The notes beneath the pieces are model-generated. The model searched no databases. It was not told the DNA's origin and saw only the letters and a list, made by a program, of their open reading frames with translations. Shown piece after piece: positions 5,341 to 13,520 of a DNA stretch of 14,641 bases (position 1 is its first letter; each line of letters begins with the position of its first letter). The stretch spans positions 1 to 14,641 of the forward strand of contig CAKTKM010000022.1 in the NCBI GenBank assembly GCA_934569425.1, read 5' to 3'. Origin of the DNA: an uncultured Oscillospiraceae bacterium. GTDB lineage: Bacteria > Bacillota > Clostridia > Oscillospirales > Oscillospiraceae. Made by a program: the position numbers and the translations under genes.

Positions 5341-6177
5341 ATGCCACGAAATCGAGATAGAAATAAAAAGCATGAGTTGGACATATACGTGATTTTGTCT
5401 GAGATCAGCGATGCATTTATCGTGTGGAAAATCAAATCTGGGAATGCTTATACCGCCTATAAAGACCACGCGAGAATGAAAAGCTTGTATACAAAAGACC
5501 TATTCTCAAAGTCAATTGAGCAAAAGAAAATGCCGAAGATGTATCTGCTTGAAACGGTAGTTTCTTCACAGCGAGAGGCCATGAAGCACTGCATTGTGTG
5601 GACGAAATACTTCATGGAACATGGAAGAACGCCGCTGGTGGGCGAGACGATGATCGAATATACAGAGACGTTGGATGAGCAGAGCCTTGCAATTTACAAC
5701 GAAATTAAAGACCAACAGATGGATAAAATTATCAATGCAGATACAGCAATCGTCGATAATTACCGGCCGAGAAGCTGGGAGAAAGATAAAGAAAAGGATG
5801 CAGTTCAACAAAGCAGAACCAGACAAATCAAGCTCAGTATGGATCAATCAGACTACTCAATCATTGAGGAAAATGCGAAGGAAGCGCATATGAAGATTGC
5901 CTCCTATTGTAAGGCGATGTCAGCTAACGGTTTCATCTTCCGCATTGACTATGCGCCATACATTGAAGAACTGATGAAAATAAATCGGACCATTTGTGAG
6001 ATTGGATCCATCATTTATCACGCAGGGAAATACTATCCATCCGATCTGGAAAACCTGCAAAAATGTCTTGATGAAGTAAATCAGGTGCAGAGGCAAATGA
6101 TGAAGCATACGACAAAAAAGCTGAATGAACTGAAAAAAAGAAGAAAAAAGCTAATACAAAAAATTCAAGAAGAATAA
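5341..6177 (+). CDS. MobC-like relaxosome accessory protein with an N-terminal extension
   Basis: 278 aa, start ATG with GGAGGG 5 nt upstream. The C-terminal ~110 residues follow the MobC pattern: a strand and helix pair (RQIKLSMDQSDYSIIEENAKEA, shown here as RQIKLSMDQSDYS and IIEENAKEA) like an RHH domain, then a helical stretch with INRTICEIGSIIYHAGKY, the position where MobC proteins carry the EIxxIGxNxNQ motif, and a very basic tail (KKRRKKLIQKIQEE). MobC proteins bind oriT and help the relaxase nick. The first ~165 residues (HELDIYVILSEISDAFIVWK, then YKDHARMKSLY) I do not recognise. No relaxase gene is in the window, so this element would need one elsewhere on it or from a helper. The gene is more AT-rich than its neighbours, which fits horizontal origin. 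Confidence 0.65.
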   Translation: MPRNRDRNKKHELDIYVILSEISDAFIVWKIKSGNAYTAYKDHARMKSLYTKDLFSKSIEQKKMPKMYLLETVVSSQREAMKHCIVWTKYFMEHGRTPLVGETMIEYTETLDEQSLAIYNEIKDQQMDKIINADTAIVDNYRPRSWEKDKEKDAVQQSRTRQIKLSMDQSDYSIIEENAKEAHMKIASYCKAMSANGFIFRIDYAPYIEELMKINRTICEIGSIIYHAGKYYPSDLENLQKCLDEVNQVQRQMMKHTTKKLNELKKRRKKLIQKIQEE

Positions 6178-6253
6178 AATATCCGCAGGAGCCTCCACAT
6201 ATAGCCATATACGTCATGCACATATGCCATAACAATAATACACATATTTGCCC

Positions 6254-6265
6254 GTCCGTACGGAC
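6254..6265. promoter_or_regulatory. Perfect palindrome GTCCGTACGGAC
   Basis: A 12-bp perfect palindrome lies in the AT-rich gap between the MobC-like gene and the next ORF. It could be an operator; no other evidence supports this. Confidence 0.3.
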
Positions 6266-6411
6266 AATACACGATGGAAAAGTTCGATATTTACGCAAAA
6301 GAAAGTCAATATATAGACTTTTTGATGAAAAAAGATTACCATGTGACCAGCATGCATGACAGTATAGATTGGTACCAATTTGGAAACAATGTCCAAACAA
6401 GGAGTGGTTGT

Positions 6412-6660
6412 ATGGTGATCGAGTTAAAAAACGAACAGGGCATTGTCCTGATCTGGCTGACCAAGTCCGAGGCGGACGACCCAAAGACGGATGCCTGCGT
6501 CAGAGCGCTCTGCCCGGAGTATCGCGCCAAGGGCTATCTTGTAGCGGTTATGCGCTCCGGCAGCGCCGATCTATACGAACAGACCCGCGATCTGCTGTCT
6601 TACAACCGCCGTCGCGATGCCGAGCGGGAGGTGCAGGCGGAAAAAGAGTTCACCCGCTAA
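6412..6660 (+). CDS. 82-aa protein of unknown function upstream of the recombinase
   Basis: The start chosen is ATG 6412 because AAGGAG lies 7 nt upstream. The frame is open back to an ATG at 6274 (128 aa), but that ATG has no ribosome site, and composition shifts from AT-rich to GC-rich around 6412. The protein reads MVIELKNEQGIVLIWLTKSE, then a charged helix and GYLVAVMRSGSADLYEQTR followed by DLLSYNRRR. The ELK and YLVAVMRSG pieces recall the strand pattern of small VRR-NUC/PD-(D/E)xK-like folds, but the set of catalytic residues is incomplete, so I give no function. It is followed at once by a terminator, and then by the recombinase with its own promoter. Similar small ORFs beside element recombinases would be worth comparing. 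Confidence 0.65.
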   Translation: MVIELKNEQGIVLIWLTKSEADDPKTDACVRALCPEYRAKGYLVAVMRSGSADLYEQTRDLLSYNRRRDAEREVQAEKEFTR

Positions 6661-6691
6661 AATGAGGAGGCTCTCGGCCTCCTCATTTTTT
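6661..6691 (+). terminator. Intrinsic terminator after the 82-aa gene
   Basis: A perfect 11-bp stem (6661-6671 with 6677-6687) with loop TCTCG and a T-run begins directly after the stop codon. Confidence 0.95.
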
Positions 6692-6694
6692 CCC

Positions 6695-6723
6695 TTGTCA
6701 TGAATTGATGCATATGTTACAAT
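6695..6723 (+). promoter_or_regulatory. Promoter of the serine recombinase gene
   Basis: TTGTCA (6695-6700), a 17-nt spacer and TACAAT (6718-6723), just downstream of the preceding terminator. The leader to the start codon is about 100 nt with no clear structure. Confidence 0.75.
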
Positions 6724-6831
6724 GTGATCTGAACATAGAAATAGATAAAAAATAAAATTGATAATATGCTGCGCGGATGCCGGTATCAGGAAACTTCCGG
6801 CTGCTGCCACGGATCGGAAAGGGGACAATGC

Positions 6832-9018
6832 ATGATCGAACGTTTTGCTATTGCGGGCTACTGCCGCATTTCCGTGGATGAGGAGCTGGATCGGGACAAT
6901 GTGTCCATCGAAAACCAGAAGGCCATCATCAGCGATTATGTGACTCGTCATTTCCCGGACAGCACCCTGACCTTCTACGAGGATCGCGACCGCTCCGGCT
7001 ATACCTTCGAGCAGAGGGAGGGGTATCAGGCCAGGCGCCGCGGACTGATGACCCATCAATATGACATCCTCGTTGTCAAGGATTTTTCCCGCTTCTCCCG
7101 CCGAAACTCCCGTGGACTGGTGGAGCTGGAGGACTTGCGGGACGCAGGCGTCCGCATTATCTCCATCGGCGACGGTATCGACTTTCCCAACGACGATGAC
7201 TGGCTGAAGATCCAATTCCAGTTTCTCATCAATGAGATGCCCGTCACCGATACCAGTAAAAAGGTCAAATCCGTGATCAAGCGGCGGCAGGAGGACGGCG
7301 CATGGCTCTGCGCCGCGCCCTATGGTTACATTCTCAACAAGCAAAAGCAGTTTGAGATCGTTCCCACCGAAGCGGAGATCGTGCGGCAGATTTTTGACCG
7401 CTACAACAACCACGGCTGGGGCTACAAGAAGATCGCCAATTATCTGACCGATCAGGGCGTTCCCACGCCTCGCATGTCGGAGCGGACGCGCCGCGAGTCC
7501 GAGGGTGAGTCCCCCAAGCGCCCCGCAAAAAACGTCTGGGCCATCGTTACGGTACAAGGCATTTTGGACAACGATTTCTATATCGGTACGCTGCGGCAGG
7601 GGAAGTATACCCGCAGGAAGATCAATGGAAAAGAGCAAAAGCAGGACGAGACGACACACTTGATCTTCGAGCACCACCATCAGGCCATCATCGATTACCG
7701 CACCTTTGCCACCACCCGCGCTCTGCGGGAACAGCGCACCACCAGCCATTACCGCGGCGTGAAGATCAACGACAACGTTTATTCCGGTTTTCTGGAATGC
7801 GGTGACTGCGGCAGCCCTATGTTTGCCATGAGCCGCCGCGATCTTGCGCCCGCCTATACCTGCGGTACCTACCACCGCCGCGGTCTGAAAGGCTGCACCA
7901 GCCATCACATCCGTGCGGACAAGCTGGACGAGCTGCTGAAGATCTATGTCCAAAAGGTACGGGACAATTCTGCCGTTATGCTGGATCGTCTCAACGCCGA
8001 CCTTGCCCGCGAGCAGAAGGACGTGGCGGAGACGGAACGCACCGCGGAAAATCTGGAGCAGCTTCTGCAGGATGCCCAGGAGGAGCTGAAAGCGACCAAA
8101 CGTCAGCGCATTCGGGATCTTGCCCGCCATCCGGAGCAGGAGGCAATTCTGGAGGAGACCTACGATCAGTTGGAAAACGATTTGATCCGCCGGATAAACG
8201 GACTGCAGAACCAGCTCCAGATGGCGGTCGATAAACGCAATACCATCATTCGGGTGAATCGCACCGCAAAAACCGCCATGGAGGTTTTTGACGACCTGCT
8301 GCGGAAGGATCACCTTGACCGCAACGACCTGCAGCTCATCATGAAAAAGATCAAGGTCTACGAGGATCATTTGGAGGTGTTCCTGCAAGCGGACATTGAC
8401 AGTCTGCTGCGCTGCGGCGCGCTGCCGGAGGATGGTGCGGCTGCGGCGGCTATGTCCATCGGCGACAGCGTCCGCTTTGCTGATGGAGAAAAGGACGCGG
8501 TCATTACCGTTATCCAACGCACCGCAAACCGGCCGGATAAGGTTTTCCGCGCCAATGTTATCAGCAACGGCGACCCGTTGGAGATCTACACCACAAAAGA
8601 GGGCGAAGTGATTTTCAAAAAGTATTCCCTGCTGGGCGGGCTGGAGGATTTTGCCGCGCAATTCTGCGACACCCTCAGCCGCAGCACGGAGTTTACCGCC
8701 GCGGTCACGGACCGTGATACTGTCATCGCTGTGGCGGGCATAGGCAAACGTGAGTTGCTGGGAAAGACCATCTCTCAGCCCATGGAACAGATCATGGAGG
8801 ATCGTCAGGTGTGGCTGTGGGACAGTGGTGATGAGCCGGTGCCGGCCTGCGAGGGTATGGCGGGTTTTTCCACCGCCGTGGCCGCTCCGATCCTCTGTGA
8901 GGGCGACGTGCTGGGCATGGTGCTGTTTCTCACCGCCGACAACCGTGCCGCCGGCGAAACAGAGTATAAGCTGGCGCAGACCGTGGCGGCATTCCTTGGC
9001 AAGAACATGGAAAACTGA
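6832..9018 (+). CDS. Large serine recombinase fused in frame to the C-terminal part of SpoVT
   Basis: The ATG at 6832 has GGAAAGGGG 7 nt upstream and is preferred to the ATG at 6766. Residues 1-150 are the resolvase catalytic domain, with nucleophile Ser14 in YCRISVDEE, DRDRSGYTFEQRE at 51-63 and VVKDFSRFSRR at 81-91. A recombinase domain follows (APYGYILN, then EAEIVRQIFDRY and GYKKIANYLTDQG). A zinc ribbon uses Cys323, Cys326, Cys344 and Cys355, then a long charged coiled coil (~residues 380-510) leads to KKIKVYEDHLEVFLQADID, the usual end of this recombinase type. From residue ~580 the sequence turns into SpoVT: GDPLEIYTTKEGEVIFKKYS (second half of the AbrB-like domain) and a full GAF domain ending GFLGKNMEN-like (FLGKNMEN). 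The fusion product is 728 aa. The likely cause is insertion of the element into spoVT. The recombinase catalyses integration and excision; whether the SpoVT tail affects it is unknown. Confidence 0.92.
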   Translation: MIERFAIAGYCRISVDEELDRDNVSIENQKAIISDYVTRHFPDSTLTFYEDRDRSGYTFEQREGYQARRRGLMTHQYDILVVKDFSRFSRRNSRGLVELEDLRDAGVRIISIGDGIDFPNDDDWLKIQFQFLINEMPVTDTSKKVKSVIKRRQEDGAWLCAAPYGYILNKQKQFEIVPTEAEIVRQIFDRYNNHGWGYKKIANYLTDQGVPTPRMSERTRRESEGESPKRPAKNVWAIVTVQGILDNDFYIGTLRQGKYTRRKINGKEQKQDETTHLIFEHHHQAIIDYRTFATTRALREQRTTSHYRGVKINDNVYSGFLECGDCGSPMFAMSRRDLAPAYTCGTYHRRGLKGCTSHHIRADKLDELLKIYVQKVRDNSAVMLDRLNADLAREQKDVAETERTAENLEQLLQDAQEELKATKRQRIRDLARHPEQEAILEETYDQLENDLIRRINGLQNQLQMAVDKRNTIIRVNRTAKTAMEVFDDLLRKDHLDRNDLQLIMKKIKVYEDHLEVFLQADIDSLLRCGALPEDGAAAAAMSIGDSVRFADGEKDAVITVIQRTANRPDKVFRANVISNGDPLEIYTTKEGEVIFKKYSLLGGLEDFAAQFCDTLSRSTEFTAAVTDRDTVIAVAGIGKRELLGKTISQPMEQIMEDRQVWLWDSGDEPVPACEGMAGFSTAVAAPILCEGDVLGMVLFLTADNRAAGETEYKLAQTVAAFLGKNMEN
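8560..8580 (+). other. Predicted recombinase-proximal attachment junction
   Basis: The protein changes from recombinase linker (KVFRANVISN) to SpoVT (GDPLEIY) around 8569, so the crossover should fall within or close to these bases, probably near GGCGACCCG. Serine integrases exchange at a short core of a few bases, which cannot be fixed without the empty site or the other junction. The core was not found as a second copy elsewhere in the window. Confidence 0.55.
8569..9018 (+). pseudogene. spoVT: 3' part of spoVT, interrupted at its 5' end by the element
   Basis: About 149 codons match SpoVT from GDPLEI onward. B. subtilis SpoVT is 178 aa, and the missing ~30 residues are the start of its AbrB DNA-binding domain (the part around the RRIDDLGRVVIPKE motif). 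The rest looks intact: LEDFAAQFCDTL, AAVTDRDTVIAVAG, AAPILCEGDVLGMVLFL and AQTVAAFLGKNME. SpoVT is an AbrB-type regulator of late forespore genes whose GAF domain is thought to sense a ligand. No promoter, ribosome site or in-frame start precedes it, so as it stands it is expressed only as the recombinase tail. No 5' spoVT fragment is visible on either strand of the window. It would be restored by precise excision if the 5' piece lies at the other end of the element. Confidence 0.8.
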
Positions 9019-9021
9019 AAA

Positions 9022-9053
9022 AAGGCCTGTATCGCCATAGCGATACAGGCCTT
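9022..9053. terminator. Terminator between the recombinase/spoVT ORF and hom
   Basis: A perfect 14-bp stem (9022-9035 with 9040-9053) has a CATA loop. Leftward it is followed by U6 (9023-9018), so it is strong for hom. Rightward the T-tract is weak. Confidence 0.9.
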
Positions 9054-9067
9054 CCATTTATCATGTA

Positions 9068-10207
9068 TTACCGGATACCGGCGATAAAGCAGGCGGGATC
9101 AGCAGCAAGCTGCCGCTTTGCCCAGGCCAGCATCTCGCAGGTGTTCACCGCGCCGGTCACCACACCGGTCTCCCACGTCTCGGCGGTGCGGGAGGTCAGC
9201 CACGCATCGGGAGCGGAAGTGCGGACGTAGTAGGGATGTGCCGTGCCGCTGCTGTCCAGCGCCGTGGGAACGGCCTTTTGGGCGTAGAAGCCGGTGCGTC
9301 CCTCCAGAATAGACAAACAGTCCTGCATCACGTTGGCGGCGGTGGGCATCTGACCGGCGCCCTGTCCGTAGAAGCTCTGCTGCCCGATCTGCTCTCCCTC
9401 GTAGGTGATAAGGTTGAAGTTGGCGGGGACGGCGGCCTCCAGCGCATCGGCGGCCACCAGTGTGGGCTCGATATAGGCACACACGCCCTCCTCCGTCCGG
9501 GCGGCTTCCGCCAGCAGCTTGCAGGCAAAGCCGCGGCGCTGGAAGGTCTTGATGTCGCTGTCGGTAACGGTGCGGATGCCGAACATGGGGATGTCCTCCT
9601 CCCGCAGCAGGGCGTCAAAGGCGATGTTGGCGGAGATCACCAGCTTCCGGCGGATGTCATCGCCGTCAATGTCGGAGCTGGGATCCGCCTCGGCATAGCC
9701 CAGCTCCTGTGCCTGCTTGAGGATCGCGGGAAAGGAGACGGGAGCCTTGTGCATGGCGTCCATGATGAAATTGCTGGTGCCGTTCATGATGCCGCCTACA
9801 CGGCAGATGCTGTCCAATTTCTTACAGCGCGCCAGATTCACCAGCCACGGAATACCGCCGCCTACCGCCGCCGTACACAGCAGCGCCCGGTTCTGCGCTC
9901 TGGCGAGGGCGGTCAACTCCGGATAATAGGCGGCGATCAGCGCCTTGTTGGCCGTGACCACATGCTTGCCTGCCTTCAGCGCGGCGGTGACGTACTCATA
10001 GGCGGGATGCAGTCCGCCCATCACCTCCGCCACGATGCCGATGCTGTCGTCCCGGAGAATATCCTGAAAATCATGGGTGGCGATGTCCGTGATCCGGGGT
10101 TTGTCCGAGCGCACCAGTACACGGCGGACGTGAAGATCCTCCCGTCCGCGGCACCATTCATATACGCCGCTTCCCACAACGCCGAAGCCCAGCAATGCAA
10201 TGTTCAT
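9068..10207 (-). CDS. hom: Homoserine dehydrogenase
   Basis: A 379-aa cytoplasmic enzyme that reduces aspartate semialdehyde to homoserine with NAD(P)H, the branch point to threonine and methionine. The Rossmann nucleotide loop GFGVVGSG is at residues 7-14. The catalytic domain shows TANKALIA, the family signature GGIMNGTSNFIMDAM, and GYAEADPSSDIDGDDIRRKL with the conserved acidic and lysine residues. It ends near residue 379 without the C-terminal ACT domain of many bacterial Hom proteins (about 430 aa), so it may lack threonine feedback control. The ATG has AAGGAGGG 7 nt upstream and a near-perfect promoter. It is a single-gene unit between two terminators. Typical host chromosome gene, and so a useful marker that the element has ended. 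Confidence 0.93.
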   Translation of the reverse strand: MNIALLGFGVVGSGVYEWCRGREDLHVRRVLVRSDKPRITDIATHDFQDILRDDSIGIVAEVMGGLHPAYEYVTAALKAGKHVVTANKALIAAYYPELTALARAQNRALLCTAAVGGGIPWLVNLARCKKLDSICRVGGIMNGTSNFIMDAMHKAPVSFPAILKQAQELGYAEADPSSDIDGDDIRRKLVISANIAFDALLREEDIPMFGIRTVTDSDIKTFQRRGFACKLLAEAARTEEGVCAYIEPTLVAADALEAAVPANFNLITYEGEQIGQQSFYGQGAGQMPTAANVMQDCLSILEGRTGFYAQKAVPTALDSSGTAHPYYVRTSAPDAWLTSRTAETWETGVVTGAVNTCEMLAWAKRQLAADPACFIAGIR

Positions 10208-10237
10208 AGTGACCCTCCTTGGTGAGTTGTTGCTGTT

Positions 10238-10266
10238 ATTGTATCTGACACAAAGTCGTTTGTCAA
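10238..10266 (-). promoter_or_regulatory. Promoter of hom
   Basis: Read leftward, TTGACA (10266-10261), a 17-nt spacer and TACAAT (10243-10238), about 30 bp from the start codon. One mismatch to consensus. Confidence 0.9.
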
Positions 10267-10269
10267 CGT

Positions 10270-10304
10270 AAAAAGTACGCAGAGCTTCCGCCCTGCGTAC
10301 TTTT
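10270..10304 (-). terminator. Terminator of trxA
   Basis: A perfect 12-bp stem (10271-10282 with 10293-10304) with a 10-nt loop; leftward it ends in TTTTT. It sits right behind the trxA stop and directly upstream of the hom promoter. Confidence 0.9.
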
Positions 10305-10312
10305 CAAAACGA

Positions 10313-10612
10313 TCATGCCAGCAGTGCCAGCAGCGTCTCTTTGGACGTTACGCCCACGGACTTTTTCAGCGCCTTTCCGTTTTGGAAGGAGATCACCGTG
10401 GGGATGCTGGACACCTGAAAGGCCATGGCCAGCTGAGGGTTTTCGTCCACATCCACCTTGACCACCTTCACCTGGCCGGACAGCTCCTCCAGCACCGGCG
10501 CCAGCATCTGACATGGGCCGCACCATGTGGCCCAGAAGTCCACCAGCACTGGCTCGGTACTGTCCAGCACCAGCTCCTTGAAATTGTCTTCGTTTGCGTG
10601 AAACAGAGCCAT
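10313..10612 (-). CDS. trxA: Thioredoxin
   Basis: A 99-aa cytoplasmic thioredoxin of usual length. The active site WCGPC is at residues 30-34 within VDFWATWCGPCQ, the cis-proline is Pro71 in SSIPT, and Asp25 is the buried acid. It reduces protein disulfides and is recharged by thioredoxin reductase, which is not in the window. The ribosome site AAAGGAG lies 8 nt upstream of the ATG. A TATACT box about 35 bp upstream may be the -10 element, but its -35 is poor. It is monocistronic, with its own terminator. No unusual residues are seen. Confidence 0.96.
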   Translation of the reverse strand: MALFHANEDNFKELVLDSTEPVLVDFWATWCGPCQMLAPVLEELSGQVKVVKVDVDENPQLAMAFQVSSIPTVISFQNGKALKKSVGVTSKETLLALLA

Positions 10613-10680
10613 AACAACGCTCCTTTCTTTTGTAAAGATGGGGTTAGTATACCCCGAAAAGCCTTAAAAGCCCCCCAGAG

Positions 10681-10822
10681 TTCGCCGTCCGCAGACGGCG
10701 AAAAAATCAAATCATTTTTCCGGCGGCGTGTACGTCGGAAAAATTCTTCTCGGTCGCCAGTGTACCCAAAGGGTGCGCGCAGCCGGCCGCAACCCTGTGG
10801 CAGAAAAGTCGTCAGACTTTTC
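10681..10822. repeat. Cluster of small hairpins between trxA and asnS
   Basis: The 220-bp gap holds a perfect 9-bp stem TTCGCCGTC/GACGGCGAA (10681-10702, CGCA loop), TTTTTCCG/CGGAAAAA a few bases on, and GAAAAGTC/GACTTTTC (10803-10822, 4-nt loop) close to the asnS stop. The last may act as the asnS terminator although no clean U-run follows. The group resembles dispersed palindromic repeats, but only one copy is visible here. Confidence 0.5.
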
Positions 10823-10832
10823 GCCAGTTACA

Positions 10833-12227
<1,395 letters not shown>

Positions 12228-12268
12228 ATTTTTGTCACCTTTTTCTGTGAAATTTTGCGGTATTTGTT

Positions 12269-12297
12269 ATTATATACCATCCCTACCGCTTTTACAA
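12269..12297 (-). promoter_or_regulatory. Promoter of asnS
   Basis: Read leftward, TTGTAA (12297-12292), a 17-nt spacer and TATAAT (12274-12269). Confidence 0.85.
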
Positions 12298-12354
12298 GGC
12301 GTATTTCGCCCCTGAATGGCCTTTTTTGCCCCCATAAAAGGGCTTTTTAGGGGC

Positions 12355-12383
12355 TTGACAATGGGGATAAAAGCATGTAATAT
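12355..12383 (+). promoter_or_regulatory. Promoter of the psuK-psuG operon
   Basis: TTGACA (12355-12360), a 17-nt spacer and TAATAT (12378-12383). A GCCCC/GGGGC inverted repeat (12328-12332 with 12350-12354) abuts the -35 box and might be an operator. It is divergent from the asnS promoter. Confidence 0.85.
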
Positions 12384-12427
12384 AAACACAAGATTATAAA
12401 ATAACTTTTGCTTACGGAGGTGAGACT

Positions 12428-13519
12428 GTGACCCGACGGGAACAGCAGATACTGGAGTGGATCCGTCAGGATCCCATGATCTCTCAGCAGGAGCTGGCGG
12501 ACAAAGCAGGCATTACCCGCTCCAGCATGGCGGTGCATATCTCCAACCTGATGAAGAAGGGCTATATCGCCGGCCGCGGCTACCTGCTGCGGACAGCCCC
12601 CTATATCGTAGTGGTGGGCGGCGTCAACATGGACATCGGCGCCGTGTCCCACGCGCCGCTGGTGGCGCGGGATTCCAACCCCGGCCGGGTGACCACCTCG
12701 CTGGGAGGTGTGGGACGCAACATCGCGCACAACCTGTGCCTGCTGGGGGAGGATGTGTCCATGGTCACCGTGCTGGGGCAGGACAGCTTCGCCCAGAGCG
12801 TGCGGGACAACGCCTCGGACATCGGCCTTGACCTGACCCACAGCGCCGTGATCCCCAACGGCCGTACCGGCACTTATCTGTTCATTGACGGCTGCGACGG
12901 CGATATGGCGCTGGCGGTCAACGACATGGACATCTATGAGCACATCACGCCGGATTTCCTGCGGCAGCGGCTGGATTTCATCAACCGTGCCGGGCTGGTG
13001 GTGCTGGACACCAACCTGCCGGAGGAGTCGATACGCTGGCTGTGCCGCCATTGCCTCGCCCCCATTCTGGCCGATCCCGTGTCTACCATCAAGGCGCCCC
13101 GCCTGAAGCCGGTGCTGGGCAGATTGACGGCACTGAAGCCCAACCGCATGGAGGCGGAGCTGCTCAGCGGCGTGAAGATCAAAACGGATGCCGACGTGGA
13201 GCGTGCGGCGGACGCCCTGCTGTCCACAGGACTGCGGCAGGTGTATATCTCTCTGGGGGCGGATGGCATCTTTGCCAAAAACGCGGCGGGGGAGACGGCT
13301 CGCTTCCCCTGTCCCAAGGTACCGGTGGCCAACGCCACCGGCGCGGGAGACGCCATGGCGGCGGCGCTGGCCGCTTCGATCCTCAAAGACCGCCCGCTGG
13401 CCGACAGTGCGCGTCTGGCCGTGGGTGCCGGTGCGCTGGCCTGTACGGCGCAGGAAACCATTCACCCCGGCATGAGCTGGGAAAACATCAACTATGTACT
13501 CGATAAGGAGGAATTTTGA
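12428..13519 (+). CDS. psuK: Pseudouridine kinase with N-terminal winged helix
   Basis: 363 aa starting at GTG 12428 with GGAGG 7 nt upstream. Residues 1-55 are a MarR/DeoR-like winged helix (RREQQILEWIRQDPMISQQE, then ITRSSMAVHISNLMKKGYI). The remainder is a PfkB-family sugar kinase: VVGGVNMDIG, SLGGVGRNIAHNLCLLG, and the anion-hole signature NATGAGDAMA with the catalytic base Asp308. PsuK phosphorylates pseudouridine to pseudouridine 5'-phosphate, which PsuG then splits. The call rests on the kinase family plus the adjacent psuG, 1 bp downstream. The winged helix may let the kinase repress its own operon when substrate is absent; such fused HTH domains are known in this kinase group. A ribokinase-like specificity cannot be fully excluded from sequence alone. 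Confidence 0.9.
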   Translation: MTRREQQILEWIRQDPMISQQELADKAGITRSSMAVHISNLMKKGYIAGRGYLLRTAPYIVVVGGVNMDIGAVSHAPLVARDSNPGRVTTSLGGVGRNIAHNLCLLGEDVSMVTVLGQDSFAQSVRDNASDIGLDLTHSAVIPNGRTGTYLFIDGCDGDMALAVNDMDIYEHITPDFLRQRLDFINRAGLVVLDTNLPEESIRWLCRHCLAPILADPVSTIKAPRLKPVLGRLTALKPNRMEAELLSGVKIKTDADVERAADALLSTGLRQVYISLGADGIFAKNAAGETARFPCPKVPVANATGAGDAMAAALAASILKDRPLADSARLAVGAGALACTAQETIHPGMSWENINYVLDKEEF

Positions 13520-13520
13520 A

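Larger units (their letters stand above)
1..8568. mobile_element. Putative integrative mobilizable element in spoVT, left end outside the window
   Basis: The certain core is 5104-8568 (candidate oriT, MobC-like gene, 82-aa gene, serine recombinase). The right border is the SpoVT junction at about 8569. Because no 5' spoVT fragment is seen, a simple single insertion would mean everything leftward in the window, including the DUF3883/ClpX operon and perhaps the dockerin gene, is inside the element. Nested insertions or rearrangement would change this; the leftward extent is inferred only. Confidence 0.45.

Noticed and set aside
6766..6831. Longer recombinase start (22 extra codons)
   Set aside because: The added residues (Cys- and Gly-rich) lie upstream of the conserved resolvase start and the ATG at 6766 lacks a ribosome site, while ATG 6832 has one.
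6571..9057. Long minus-strand ORF (828 codons) antisense to the recombinase
   Set aside because: It is a by-product of the GC-rich codon use of the recombinase and spoVT sequence; it has no known domain, and the plus strand carries clear catalytic motifs.
9236..10225. Plus-strand ORF antisense to hom
   Set aside because: Shadow of the homoserine dehydrogenase gene; no ribosome site or family signature.
12228..12300. T-box riboswitch upstream of asnS
   Set aside because: The promoter at 12269-12297 leaves a leader of only about 35 nt, too short for a T-box, and no T-box motif is seen.
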